DNA of 35,105 bases. Source: Pleurotus ostreatus/Saccharomyces cerevisiae fusant (lineage: Eukaryota; Opisthokonta). The DNA is taken from assembly GCA_024196135.1 (NCBI GenBank), contig JAMQCK010000235.1:1-35105 (forward strand). The letters run 5' to 3'. Both the position numbers and the translations under genes were made by a program. Shown in pieces: positions 8,240 to 19,106 of this stretch. Every line of letters begins with the position of its first letter. Position 1 is the first letter of the stretch. Below the pieces are notes generated by a model that saw only the letters and a program-made list of their open reading frames with translations, made no database searches and was not told the origin of the DNA.

Positions 8240-10137
8240 TCAGCGCTTGTGAACATTTTGAAGATGTCGTTTGAGGTGCTCCCTCCGAGTGAAGGCTTGC
8301 CTGCACCCCACGACGGAGCAAGGGAAGTCTGAGTCTGCGTCAGCCAACCAGATATACCCAGCGACTTCACCTCAACGCACCTCTCTCACCCCCATGCGCA
8401 GCGGAGCTCAAGTGTCGGCTCAGATGGTGACGGCGTACAAAGCGGACGCCACACAGCGTGCATTCGTACGCGCCTCCTTCTGAATTGTGAGCGCGGCCGC
8501 GAAGGTGTCTTTTCAGGAACGCGACTTTGGCGAAGGCGACGTCGCAGGCGGTACACGCGTAGGGTCGCGTGAGGTCGCCCGATGAACGAGAGTCTTCTTC
8601 GTCGATGTACGAGTCATCTTCGTCGCTGTGGGGGGACGACGCTTCGTCGGTCTCCTGATCATTGGTCGCAGGTAGGTGATCATTCGTAGGCCCAAGCCGT
8701 GTCGAGCGACGACGCTTGCTTGGGTGATCAGCCTCGGAGTCAGCCGTAGCCGATGCGGAGGTCACTACTAAGGGTCGTCTTAGCAGTCGAAAGGTATTAC
8801 GATGAATATGAATTTACCTGGCGTGTCCAAGACCGACGCCTCTTGTTGTGCTTCCTTGCGCCGCTTCAGCAGGCGCGGCGTAGTTGGGTCCGTTGATGGG
8901 GGTGCATCGAGCGTTTCCGCCGATTGGCTTTGGGCGGCGAGGCGAGCGGACTTGCGTGGTGCATCCTGATACTTCAAGATATGAGCCTCAGAAGGCGGAC
9001 TCCCGCGGCGCGAGAGGAAAGAGTCCGGGTAGATTGATGGTAGCGGAGACGACGAGAGATGAGTTGACAAAGCAAAATCATCGACACTGTGCTGAGGGGA
9101 TTGGATCACAGGTACGTCTTGCGCCTGTTGTAGCTCAGGCGACTCCGAGGACGGTGAGACAGGCTTAGACGGAAGCGAAGGACATAGATCAGCACAAGCT
9201 AAGTCGTCGGTATGCGCCGAGAACCCGGTCGTCGGCATATGCTGCAGTTGGCCAGGTGGAGTCGCCGTTGTGTCTACGCCTGCGTCTACGGTGACCGATG
9301 AGATACGTATCGACATGGCTCACAGTACTCACCTTCCGCGCAAGCCTCGTTTCGTACGAGTGCACTTCTCGAGATTGTACCCCGGGGTTCGCAGACGCCA
9401 CTTCCTACGAAAGCCATGACATCTGATTGAGCAGAATCTGCAAGCATTATGAGCGTCGTTCGAGATCATGTGAGGATCTCCTACTGCAGTCATCCAGTGG
9501 GACGTGCCCTTCAGCTGTCGAGTTCGCAACATGCCCTTCGTTGGGCGATGCTTCGAGCGTTGAAAGGCATGCATCTGAATTACATACGCGGTCTTCTGGC
9601 GCTTGAGGGGAGGGGGGCGACGGTGGCTGATCCGGAGCGTTCAGCGGAGCAGCAGGCAGCTCAAGTGTGTCACCTGAGGCTATTCAGAGTATGTAGAAGG
9701 GCAACTAAAGTAAGCGCACCTTCGTCCGCATCACCACACGCGGAACTTAGTTTACAAGGGGTCGAGGAACGCAACGGTGCGCTCTGCAACCTGCGAGCTT
9801 CGTCTGGAAGCTGACCTGACGCCTCAAAAGTTAGCTTGGGCGAGGAGGAGCGCGACGAGGACGTACCGGATAGTATCTCATCGCTCGCCGTGTCTTGTTG
9901 TGTATCCGCCTGCGCGCTTCCCGTCGTACAACCACGGCTGCTTTCCGCACGCGACGCGTTCAACAGCAGCATCCCCCGCTTCGATTCCTGTATTTTTTGT
10001 TCTGTGCTTTGCAATACTGATTTCAACCGAGTGGTCGCCTCCGCTAGCGCTACATAGCGATCCGCGAGGAAAGCAAAGCGAGGACGAGAAACAAGGGCCG
10101 CGAGACATGCGATCGCGCGGTCGTCAGCCGTATTCAT
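8240..10137 (-). CDS. C2H2 zinc-finger protein, 533 aa (probable transcription factor)
   Basis: Seven exons join in frame: 10137-9867, 9815-9720, 9673-9485, 9437-9333, 9285-8818, 8767-8390 and 8334-8240 (1602 nt). Introns are 46-55 nt. The first ~440 residues are Ser/Pro/Gln-rich and look disordered, with basic patches LLKRRK and SKRRRSTR that could be nuclear signals, and an acidic DSDEDD-type stretch just before the fingers. Three C2H2 fingers end the protein: about 446-470 and 477-501 (both C-x2-C-x12-H-x5-H) and 505-531 (C-x4-C-x12-H-x4-H, TFIIIA-like), closing with VHKR. A weak-looking donor (GTAGGA, intron 9438-9484) links the two halves; without it there would be two genes only about 30 bp apart, which is unlikely. 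It shares a ~455-bp upstream region with the divergent F-box gene. Targets are unknown. Confidence 0.78.
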
Positions 10138-10592
10138 CACGAGATGTTAATTATCGAGTGCATCTATTACTAGTCAGTGTGCCCCGGGGAGCGCAAGTAC
10201 GAAGTTGGGACGAACAAAGGACGATGACTGCGCTGACGTGACGGTGACACGACTTGACCGGCCCTCAAGTCGAGCGCAAGTCCAATCACATGTCAGATCG
10301 CATCTCCTTTTGGACAACAATGGCGTAGCCTACACATCGTCCGCCGCCATGGTCTTTGCTCGTCTCCGTTCCGCGCTATCTCATCAATGCGGACCGCTTT
10401 GTTCTATATGAAAACTGTATGCATGTGGCCTCATAGTCTGCGTTCCTTGTCCTTGTCCGACACACTCTTGGCGACGCCGCGGATGGTTCGAACGCATGCT
10501 ATCTCCGAATGGTCAATGTTGGCGTGACCCTGGCTGCCTATATAAGCGAGCGGACCCGACATATGCATCAAACTGCTCTTCTTCCTGCCTTC
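10138..10592. promoter_or_regulatory. Divergent promoter region of the zinc-finger and F-box 1 genes
   Basis: 455 bp separate the two start codons, which point away from each other. The plus-strand side has a clear TATA box. I see no obvious palindromic operator. ORFs here are short and lack features. Confidence 0.5.
10539..10545 (+). promoter_or_regulatory. TATA box (TATATAA) of F-box gene 1
   Basis: TATATAA in the context CCTATATAAGCG, 54 bp before the ATG at 10593. This supports the chosen start over the upstream in-frame ATG at 10509. Confidence 0.65.
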
Positions 10593-12236
10593 ATGAATCG
10601 CCACAGTCCCCTAGACGTGCCCGAGTTGCTCAGTGGCATTCTTGCCAATTTCTACGACGACCCGGTATACCAGAAGAAGCTGTCGCCGTGTCTCGTAAGC
10701 CGCTTCTGGAACGAGATCGGTCAACCCTTCCTGTGGCGATACGTCAATATGGCATCAGTTTTAAGATTGCTGGACAACGACGCGCGGTTCCTGTACGATG
10801 TGAGTAGCATTTGCGCTGTATAGTTCACTGAGGCTCATAACACTGCCGCATTCAGCCCCTTACATACAAGGACGCTGAGGCTGCTGCATTGACCGGCGAC
10901 TTCTACCACAGCCCCAAGGAATGCCGGCCCGCGAAGCCGCTCGCTCTTGTGCGTCGTTGCTCCCTTGCACCGAGCACCACAGTCTGATCGCTTATAGGCT
11001 TTGAGGCGACCGATCACTCAGTCAGAAAGGACAAAGCTTACGCGGCTTACACAATACGTCAAGCGCCTAACAATGGTTGGAAGTGTTTTCTATCCTGTCG
11101 GCGTCAACGACTCCGCGTACGAGACCCTAGCGCGATCCATCCCGCCAAACTTCCTCCTCTTCCCGAATCTCGAAGAGATGGATATCACGCAGGTCGGCGC
11201 CAATCCGGCAGCTCTGGCTCTATTCGGCGGCCCCAAGCTGCGCTCACTCAACTTCGAGGACGTTATCCAGAACTCGGACGCAGCGCTTGCTATCACAGCT
11301 CTTCTAGAGCGCCAGGCGCCCCTCCAAAGCATCATCCTGGAGAATCAAATGGATGTTTTGGGTGCGCGTGATCTGACTGACGCCCTCCCAAACTGTGAAG
11401 CGCTGGAGAGGCTGGAGATTCATTGGCTCATCCCCACTCTTTGGCCTGGAATTGGTGCGCTGCCTAGATTGAAGCACCTGCTGATCTCTGCCGACAAACC
11501 GGCGCTTGGGACGTTCCCCGAGCCAGTGAGGAATATAACCGCCCTCCCTTTCCATGCACTCACGACCCTCAAAATTCGTTCGGGCCTCTCATTCGACGAC
11601 CTTCGACGGATTCTGCAGACACGACCGCTGTCTGCGCCTTGGACGCTTGAAACCCTCGCCTTCCTTGGACCTATCTCGCTTGGCGGCTCCGTTCCCTCGT
11701 ACACGTTGTACAATCTCGTCCGGACACACGTATCCACCAAGACGCTGAAACACCTCGCCCTCAACGTCGTCGACGAGCCAACCAATGATGATCCCTATCT
11801 TTCCATCCAGCCCATCTTCGACTTCACGCGGCTGACTAGACTCTGCCTCATATCGCGCTTCGTCAACAAGTTCTACTATTCCCCGTTGACCCCGGAGCAG
11901 GTACGCGCGTTCGCGAGGTCATTTCCCGACATGGAGAACATGTATGTCGATGTCCTGTTCCCCCTTGCGCAGCTGTTCTCCCTCGCTCAAGCCTGCCCGA
12001 AACTCGTGCGGCTGAGGTTGACGGGATACATGGAGGAAAGCTGGTATCGCTACGAAGAGCCGGAACTCGATCTACCTGCTTTCTATGACCACCGATTACA
12101 AGCTCTCAATCTCGGTGGGGATGCCGCTGACCCGGCGGTCGTGTTATTCTATATGACCATCTTTCCTCGTGCAAAGACCGACTGGACTATCACGGAGGCT
12201 GCGATTCTGGAGGAGGGATATTGGGAAGGCGCATAA
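10593..12236 (+). CDS. F-box/LRR-type protein 1, 512 aa
   Basis: Three exons (10593-10799, 10856-10948, 10998-12236; introns 56 and 49 nt) give 1539 coding bases. Residues ~6-55 match an F-box-like domain (LDVPELLSGIL..., CLVSRFWNEIGQPFLWRYV), the part that would bind Skp1 in an SCF ubiquitin ligase. The C-terminal ~380 residues have irregular leucine-rich repeats (FPNLEEMDI, GPKLRSLNFEDV, CEALERLEIHWL, LVRLRLTGYM) typical of the large agaricomycete F-box families, which would hold the substrate. Exon phases and lengths (207/93/1239) parallel genes 2 and 3 in this window, so the three are paralogs. Substrate and regulation are unknown. It is convergent with F-box gene 2. Confidence 0.85.
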
Positions 12237-12281
12237 AGAGCTGACTTGTATCGTTCTCGTATCCCACATACCAATACTACT

Positions 12282-12484
12282 CTACTCGATCATATCTCGT
12301 TCCGAACCGTCTTCAGAGTCCTCGAAGTCAGAGTCAATGTCACCTACATCAGTAGGATCGCCGTCGCATTCTCGCAAGGCAGCATCAGGGAAAACACTGT
12401 GAGCATAATGGAATACACCCTTGAGCTTGAGCTTGAAGGTGCAATTGCGGTGCGCGCCCGTTGCCACCCAATACTTGTTTATGA
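12282..12484 (-). pseudogene. Out-of-frame C-terminal segment of F-box gene 2
   Basis: In a different minus-strand frame, 12647-12282 encodes a tail with DEDGSLLLEPPAHTSS and a final acidic DSDFEDSEDGSE. F-box gene 3 has the matching VEDGRLHVDPPAHSSS and VDFESDSEDDA in frame. So the ancestral C-terminus is still readable here but is cut off from gene 2 by a frameshift around 12560-12600. Confidence 0.6.
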
Positions 12485-14097
12485 TCAATACCCGAAGCGT
12501 GGAGCTTGTATGAGCGGGTGGCTCAAGGAGAAGCGATCCATCCTCGTCGGCCTCATCTTCGTCGACGGACGGCGTAAATGAAGCTTTTCCAGGTCCGGGC
12601 AGTGGTGCGCGAACGCAGGCAGCTCCGAGAGAGGGTACTTGGCGCATAGGAGGAGATCACGAAGGCGCGGGAAGCTGCGTGCAATGGTTTCCGCCTCGTC
12701 TGGGTCGAGAGGCGGGGACTCGCAATCCCAAAAGTCAAACTCCGCGAAAAGGTGCAGGACAGTGAGATTGTAGAATGCGAATAGAGGCTCGATGTTCGGG
12801 AACGGGTCGGCCCGCACTGGGCCATACAATGTCCCAATGACGAGGTGCGTCAGAGTATCAGCGCTGATATGGTCCGCGAGCAATGCGTGCACGGTGCGGA
12901 CGCGGTGCTTCCACTGAAGGTATATGGTGTGAGACGGAATCACCAGACGCTCCAAAGGCCACTTGTCCTCTCTCATCTCCAGCAACAGGCGGAGCTGCGG
13001 GCTGGACAATATTCCAGTCAATTGCGTCGAATCAACGAAGGACAGGGCCCTGAGGGAAGGGAAAGCGAGCCCCTTGATCTCGTCAGGCGTCGGAAAGCCC
13101 ATATCGGCGTCGTCATCGTCCGACTCATCGGAGTCTTCCCAGTCGTGCATTTCGTGCTGGATCGTGCGACCGTTGCTGATGTGCAGCTCCGTGAGACGGG
13201 GCAACTCGGCCACGGTGCGCCACTGAATAGAGTGCAGATGATCGATGGATAGGCGCTCGAGGGCCTTACATGCGAGCAGGGCATCCTCAAGATCTACGGA
13301 CCCTTCATCGTCTTGCGCCTCTAAGGCGAGGGCATTGGCGATATGTAGCTCGACGAACGGGCAAGTGTCGGTCGCCTCATCTACGAAAGCCTCGATGCAC
13401 TCGGCAGCACCCACGTTGTCGATGTAAGTGCCGGTGCGCAGGCTTCGAAGATCCGGGCCAGCGAACATGACAAGCACGCCCGGAGACGCGCCGAAGGCCT
13501 CGACATCGAGAGATTGAAGGTTTGGAAAGAGGCAGAAGTCGGGCATGGAGCTGGCGATCGTGTCGTAGACAGTGCGTGCGTGAAGGCCGAGGCGACCCCA
13601 CCTCGAGAGAAGCGTGTCCACGTTCGTAGGCCCGCCGATCGCTCTCAGATGCTTGACGAGCCACGTGAAGGGCAGGATGGTCATCCACTCGTCATTGGAG
13701 ATGGGGCGGAGGAAAGTCTACGTTCTGTGAGTATGAGTTGGAAGGAAAGAGACGGGAACGCACGAAGGTAGGGTGAGCTAGGCCCTTCGAGGAGTGGTTT
13801 CGTTTACCCGTCTGTGTCGAAGCGTCGCGGGCGGGAGCTCTGTTGTCCTGTACAATCTCATTAGGCTGCGATCCGAAGCGACAAGGCTCGCCTCACGTCG
13901 TAGATGTGCCACGCGTCCTCGGGCAGACGCATAAGCACGGCAGGCAGATCGACATCCGACCAGAGTCGCGGGTGAGCGACCGCTTCCCATAGTTTGTTGA
14001 CGAGACACGCAGACCAGATCGCGCGGTCATAGCCGTCCTCCACAACAAAGTCCATGATTATGGTGACGAGCTCGGGGGTTCTGAGAGGGTGCGACAT
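12485..14097 (-). CDS. F-box/LRR-type protein 2 (505 aa as read, C-terminal frameshift)
   Basis: Exons 14097-13897, 13847-13764 and 13717-12485 (introns 49 and 46 nt) give 1518 bases. The N-terminus has an F-box-like domain (TPELVTIIMDFVVEDGYDRA, LVNKLWEAVAHPRLWSDVDL). LRR-like segments follow (FPNLQSLDVEAFG, GPDLRSLRTGTY, CKALERLSIDHL), with an acidic insert (DWEDSDESDDDDAD). It is closest to F-box gene 3: same intron sites, same acidic insert, and shared HISADTLTHLVIGT. The two are divergently placed around the hAT element. After DLEKLHL the frame no longer matches gene 3 and stops at 12485, while the homologous tail continues in another frame to 12282. The gene may still make a protein lacking its native C-terminus. 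As an F-box protein it would act as an SCF substrate receptor. Confidence 0.8.
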
Positions 14098-15356
14098 GCT
14101 GGGCGAAGAAGAGGGATGGGGGTGAGAACCGCTAGAGCACACGGTCAGCGACGAACTTCTTAAGAGGAGCTGATCGTAGGAAATTCTTACCTATCGCGGC
14201 GATCTGAATGGTAGGCAGTCCCATAGACTCAGTTAGACCTAACCGACTCACCTCGTATCCATGGGCCCCTTCTTGGGGCAGAGCAGCGCACCGAGGGCCA
14301 ATTGTCAGGAGACTTCTTGCGCGGCGTCATGGCTATGCTATTGTTCTCGAATGGGGCAAGATCCGGCGCTCGCGCGTCTTGCGAATGCCCGCTATAGAGC
14401 GAAAGCCTCGTCTGAGTACGCGCGACATCCATCTCAAGTCTATGCTTCTGAAGCACGATCAGCATCCCCTAAAAGACCGCAAGGAAACCTCCGCATATGC
14501 CTCCGCGGAGGCAGATTCTTCGGGCAGCCCACAAGACGACCCACGCAGACAAACGAGCACGCGCCTGCAGGTAGTTTGGCGCACCTTTAGCAAATGAGTG
14601 CGTCGAGGAACAGGCGGAAGTCATATATTGCATTTCGTACGGAATATACAGCGTACAATACTGCGAGGCGGGCGTCGACGCCATACGGAACAGAAGGTCG
14701 CTCTTTAACGGGAAGCTCTTCGGTTCGATGTGGCACATGAGGGTTAGGATACGAGACTCAAGCTCTGTGGCGTATCGGGGAGAAGTCGAAGAGCCAGATA
14801 GTTGCCCGTCGGTCTAGAGAGAACGCGCCAGGACTTCCGATCACAGTAGGTCACTTCGCGCGCGGCATCCAGACGGGGAAGGTCTTGCAAGCGCGAGTAT
14901 GGTACAGGCTCTCAGACACCTCAAGAAGCGGACAGGGAAAGATGCTCTGCAAGTCGGGTCGTAAGAAGAACGATCATTGGTAAAGCATCGATCGGCGCAC
15001 CTTTCTCTTCAAAGCACAGAATGGTATCCCATATTCTGTTGCATGTCCAACATCAGGAGCGCGCACGAGGTGCAGAGTCCGTACTTGCTCTGCGCCGCTT
15101 GAGAATGCGCGTCGCCAAAGGGTGTTCCAGTAATCCGTATCGCGCTCACCCGCCGCAAGTCACGGTCAACAACGGTTTACATCACGAAGATCCGCAAGCA
15201 ACGCGATATTGCAGCGACGTCTCATTGTGTGGGTATAGGTGTGAGAGCGAGCGACAAGGCGGCTGAGACGGTGAAGCCGATGGCGGTCAACGAAGAGATA
15301 GCCTGCCCTAAAGCAGCAAGGTGCCGGGCCGAGGTGCCCGCGGGGGCGTGCCCGTC
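14098..15356. other. Upstream region of F-box gene 2 up to the transposon; no convincing gene
   Basis: About 1.26 kb. The first part is the presumed promoter of F-box gene 2. Several 70-130-codon frames occur on both strands but lack recognisable domains or consistent splice sites. I see no repeat structure. Confidence 0.45.
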
Positions 15357-15364
15357 ACTTGTCC
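15357..15364. repeat. Left target-site duplication of the hAT element
   Basis: ACTTGTCC directly before the left inverted terminal repeat, identical to 19107-19114. Eight base pairs is the hallmark length for hAT insertions. Confidence 0.93.
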
Positions 15365-15381
15365 TAGGGTCTGCAACGGTA
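15365..15381 (+). repeat. hAT left terminal inverted repeat
   Basis: TAGGGTCTGCAACGGTA, the exact reverse complement of 19090-19106. Matching stops at the 18th base (G versus A). Confidence 0.92.
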
Positions 15382-15393
15382 GATCTGGTAAAC

Positions 15394-15473
15394 TACCGGT
15401 ACAATTTCCGCGGTAAGTTTGAACTCCGCCTACCGCGGTAAGATATTCCGGTTCAACCGCGGTATACCGCGGT
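15394..15473. repeat. Left subterminal ACCGCGGT motif cluster
   Basis: The palindrome ACCGCGGT occurs at 15432-15439, 15456-15463 and 15466-15473, with near copies TCCGCGGT (15407-15414) and TACCGGTA (15394-15401). CGGTTCAACCG lies at 15449-15459 and recurs at the other end. Clustered subterminal motifs are typical transposase-binding sites in hAT elements; binding here is inferred. Confidence 0.6.
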
Positions 15474-15622
15474 TGCCACGTGCGCCCGTTCGGTGCAGCA
15501 CCCACAAAGATACACACATCGTTGCGAGCACATTTGGTTTGCTCTACACGTCAAGGGGACTCCCCGGCACCAAGAAAGAACTATAGATGTGTTGCAATAC
15601 GTATATAGGAGCGAAATGAGCA

Positions 15623-18600
15623 TTAATCTGAGAATCTATCGTTCTCCAGAATGTCAATGGCCTTCTTCAAGTCGAAAGAAGGCAACTTCGCCAGCGAGCC
15701 GACCACCATCGAAGCGTTGAAGGTGTCGTGGCTCATTTGTGTCTGCATGAAGTTGATCTCCCTTCGCCCTTCGGAGAACGCACGCTCGACGTCGACTGTT
15801 GTGGCTGAAACTCACAATCAGATATGGCACGATTTCGACGTCTCCTACTTTGCGCTTACCAGGAGCTGAGCAATAATCCGAGCCAAAACGCGCAAGACGA
15901 GGAGTCTTCTCCCGCTCCTGATGCCAATAAGCGATGACTCCGCCCCGCTCCTTTAGCACCGCGCTCGGGATAACATCTGAGTCCAGAAACTTGATGATGT
16001 CGTCCTGGTATGAAGCGGAGGGCGAAGGAGCCGACGTGCCTCTTCCCCGCGAGCGTCTCATTGAAGCCCATCCGTCTTGACATCTCGGCACCTGCATTTG
16101 CTGTTAGCAACCCGTGTTAACGTAGATCTGATAGCCTACGTACCTCCGTGGCGGTTGAAGTGCTTTGTGCCAGAGGTGATGTTGTTGCGGTCGCAATACC
16201 GGCGTACGACTTGGTCCAGCGGTCAAGTACGAGCTTGCGAACAGCTTCGACCGCATCTTCGTCCCAATCGCGGTCCCTGAACCACTGTAGCTTCTTGTCC
16301 GGGGACAAGGCTGCAACGCTAATTTAGCAACAGCGAAGCACAAATGCGCGGCATGCACGCACCTATCGCGATACGGTACACCTCACATTCATCCGTCATC
16401 GAGAAATACTTGTTAGTCATGATTATGCCGGCATGCGCGGCGATACGGATAATCGGCGATGCTGGCTTCTTGTCGAGATTGAGCGGGCTATCGCGGATGT
16501 TGGTGAGGTCTTCCTTGATATCATCCAGAACCTCAAGGACGTCCGAAATGAGGGGCATCTCTTTCTGTGAGAACGCCTCCGTCACGGGGACGAATATCTT
16601 ATGCTTGCGTCAGTACACGAGAAACAGGCGAAGGAAGAAGACGTACGCGAAGTAAATCACGAAGCTCCTTTGAAAGCTCCCATTGCCGCTGCGTGAGGCG
16701 GTACGCATTAAGCTTCAGGTCGCTCTGCGATGTCAGTGCTTCGACAGCTGCCTTGAGTATGAGGTAATCGTCAAGGCACTTGTAGTCGCTGTTCCACCGG
16801 GTGGCTACACGGCGGGATATCTTGTTGCGGTCGTCATTCTCGGGAGGCGCGCTCTGGACGAACTTCTCGAAGGCGACGCCTAAAGTGGAAGGAGCGTCGT
16901 TTATCCTTCGCGCAAGGCCTGCGACCTAAGAAAAGATGTCATGATTGGTGAGCGCGAGCTTGATCTTGGTGCGTACCTTCGTCATAATGGAGACACATTC
17001 CTTGGCCTGTTGATCACTGAATGTGACACCTCTACGGCGCATCTCGTAGATGGCGCGGTCCTTCACAGACTTGGCAGCGGCGTCGTCATGCTCTACCTCC
17101 CCTGGCGACGTCTGTGTCGCATCGTCCTCCGCTTGAGCGGCAGCGGCGTGCGCGAGCTCCTCGTCCTCGGGAGACGGAATGCCGTCTTCTTCATCCTCGT
17201 CCTCAGCATCAAGGGCGGGCTCCTCGGTGGCTGTGGAGGGCGCGGCGTCCTGAGAGCCACCCGTGTTTTTCTTTCGCTTGTACTGCTTATAGAAGAAGAG
17301 GAGTATGGACTATATGTAGCGCGTTAGAGTGCAGACAGCAAAAAGACGATAATAAACTCGTACCTTCGCGATCAGATTCAGTATGTGTAGCAGACAGCGA
17401 AGGCGCCACGACGTGCCCTCAAACGAGGGAAGTATCTCATGGAGTTCGGTCGCCGTTGTGTTGCAGTTGCTTGCGTTGTCCATGTTGAGGAGCATGAGCT
17501 GTGCGATTGTTAGCAAGCAAGCATGGACAGCCATGTACAACTCACTAAATGAGCGATGTCGTATCGCCCCAGGCAGTCAAGGATGCATTCAGCAAGATAC
17601 TTGCCCGTGTGATTGCTCTTGAGCCTAAAAGCTGTCAGGTTCGAGCGCTCTTGGCAAGACGTACGACTTACTTGATGAACTCAAGGATACATCGGTGTAG
17701 ACCACCATCCGCATACCACTGTATCACGAGACCGAGCTCTCCCGTAGTAATCGGACTTGTCCAGCCATCGACCATGAGATGGAAGGGTAGGTTTCGCTCC
17801 TGTAAGTCAACACGAATCAGTTTTCGGTATAGCGCACCACAAGCGTGCTTACCGCGAGGTATTGGCCGAGATTGGCTGCCATGCCTTTGTAGAGGTGCTT
17901 CAAGTCCGATGACACGGTGGCAGGAGAAGGGAGAGTGGTGCCGGGACGTAGCATCTGCACCTCTTCGGTGTAAAAGCGATCCCGCACCATGTTGAATGGT
18001 CGATGGCTGGTCGCGGAGCGTAGCGCGATAAGCGCGCGATGTGCCATAGGGGAGTACGCGATTGGGGGTGCATCCATGCCGAGACTCATGCCCCGAGCCT
18101 TATCACACGCTTTTGCGGTGGAAATGAGAGCCTGCGTCCCATCGGAGGTATGCATACGGCGGCGCTTCACGACGCGATGAGCGGGATTTTGATGCTTGCA
18201 GTGGAACTCGAAGATGATCTGACGATACGTCGGACTGCGTATGTCATTATCGCGCGCGACTTTCGTAGTATAATGACTATATACGGCCGAACGAAACGTG
18301 CGGTGAGACGCGTCTACAGATCGATGGTCAGAGGCTGCACGGGCACGGACACGTATGCCACGCACCTATGATATCTGCATCGGACATGTCCCAAACCTCC
18401 AGATCGGACTTCTTTGCGATGGCGTTCCTCGTCGTGCGTCTCTTCTTGGTTGGGCCTTCGAAGACGACCGGCGAGTCGCGTGCCCGACGTTGACCTAAGG
18501 AGGCCTGATCGGATGGCAGAGGGTGATTCTCTAAGCCATAGGCGGACGATCCGGGGGGTGGATATCCGGGAAACACCGTGTATTGCGAAGGCTGGTTCTG

Positions 18601-18726
18601 AGTGTAAGGTGGGGACCGTCCGCTGGGAACAGGGGAGGAGTACGTGAAAGCAGAGGAAAACGAGGAAGCTGAGCTGAGAGATGATGTCTGCTGAAGGGGG
18701 CGTGAGCCTAGGGGCTGGCGCTGCAT
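15623..18726 (-). CDS. hAT transposase, 863 aa, 11 exons
   Basis: Exons (minus): 18726-18366, 18313-17853, 17799-17672, 17624-17546, 17498-17364, 17309-16977, 16925-16647, 16597-16363, 16310-16144, 16091-15860, 15804-15623; the sum is 2592 nt and all ten introns are 47-55 nt. Residues 1-100 are Ser/Pro/Gln-rich. A BED-like zinc-binding region (FEFHCKHQNPAHRVVKRRR) follows near 150. The catalytic RNase H-like core has FHLMVDGWTSP (Asp ~285) and LNMDNASNCNTTATELHEIL (Asp ~350), then WRLRCLLHILNLIAK. A long acidic insert (DAEDEDEEDG) precedes the helical region containing VATRWNSDYKCLDDYL. The C-terminal dimerisation motif TTVDVERAFSEGRREINFMQ ends the protein. It would cut and paste elements carrying the 15365/19106 ends. 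A TATATATA lies ~110 bp upstream. The least certain join is the acceptor at 16598 (alternative 6 nt upstream). Confidence 0.87.
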
Positions 18727-18833
18727 CCTGAAGATAGAGAGGGCGGCGGGTGTGTCGTGAATCGGAGGGGTTTGCGTTGATGGACTACAGACAGTCGAGG
18801 GAAAGGGGAAGACTGCTCGCTGATTTCCTCCCG

Positions 18834-18841
18834 TATATATA
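18834..18841 (-). promoter_or_regulatory. TATA-like element of the transposase gene
   Basis: TATATATA inside the right part of the hAT element, about 110 bp upstream of the transposase ATG on the minus strand. A plausible core promoter; not tested. Confidence 0.4.
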
Positions 18842-18997
18842 CGTCTCAAGCTATGACAAACAACGCGGTGCTGGATAAGGACTTGCAGTGCTTGGTAAAG
18901 TCGTGAATAATCGAGTGCGCGCCACCGACGCGGCGATCGACGCGGTGGCGCGCAGTGGCGGTGCAAGACAAGGCGGTACACGTGGCATCCGCGGAAA

Positions 18998-19085
18998 ACC
19001 GCGGTTCAACCGTGAACCGTGAGAAACACAACCGTCCACTAGGAACCGCAAAAATGCGGTACGGATGCGGTATATACCGGTTTAA
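18998..19085. repeat. Right subterminal motif cluster of the hAT element
   Basis: Contains ACCGCGGT (18998-19005), CGGTTCAACCG (19002-19012, the same 11-mer as at 15449), and several AACCG/GCGGT/CGGTTT variants. Together with the left cluster it gives a bilateral array of candidate transposase-binding sites. Confidence 0.55.
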
Positions 19086-19089
19086 CCAT

Positions 19090-19106
19090 TACCGTTGCAG
19101 ACCCTA
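19090..19106 (-). repeat. hAT right terminal inverted repeat
   Basis: TACCGTTGCAGACCCTA, the exact reverse complement of the left 17-bp terminus. Confidence 0.92.

Larger units (their letters stand above)
15365..19106 (-). mobile_element. Complete hAT-superfamily DNA transposon (3742 bp)
   Basis: The element has perfect 17-bp terminal inverted repeats (15365-15381 and 19090-19106), a perfect 8-bp target duplication, GC-rich subterminal motifs at both ends, and one transposase gene on the minus strand with no stop or frameshift in the spliced reading. The class II hAT assignment rests on the 8-bp duplication, short inverted ends and the transposase motifs (DGWTSP, MDNASNC, the C-terminal VERAFSEGRREI dimerisation motif). 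It lies between F-box genes 2 and 3 and interrupts no gene I can recognise. There is no sign of RIP-like decay. The identical duplication and intact gene imply a young, possibly autonomous copy. Confidence 0.93.

Noticed and set aside
8240..9417. Zinc-finger gene as a separate shorter gene starting at 9417
   Set aside because: It would begin about 30 bp after the stop of another same-strand gene. A 47-nt GT-AG intron joins the two in frame, so a single 533-aa gene is preferred.
9329..9574. Separate small cysteine-containing protein on the minus strand
   Set aside because: It is a shadow frame; the bases are explained by exons 3 and 4 of the zinc-finger gene plus an intron.
16311..16362. Shorter 40-nt alternative intron in the transposase (16319-16358)
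   Set aside because: The 52-nt version gives YRIAIALSPDKKLQWF, which fits hAT proteins better and has a normal intron length.
18335..18365. 31-nt intron between transposase exons 1 and 2
   Set aside because: Too short; using the acceptor at 18314 gives a 52-nt intron with a CTGAC branch point and keeps the frame.
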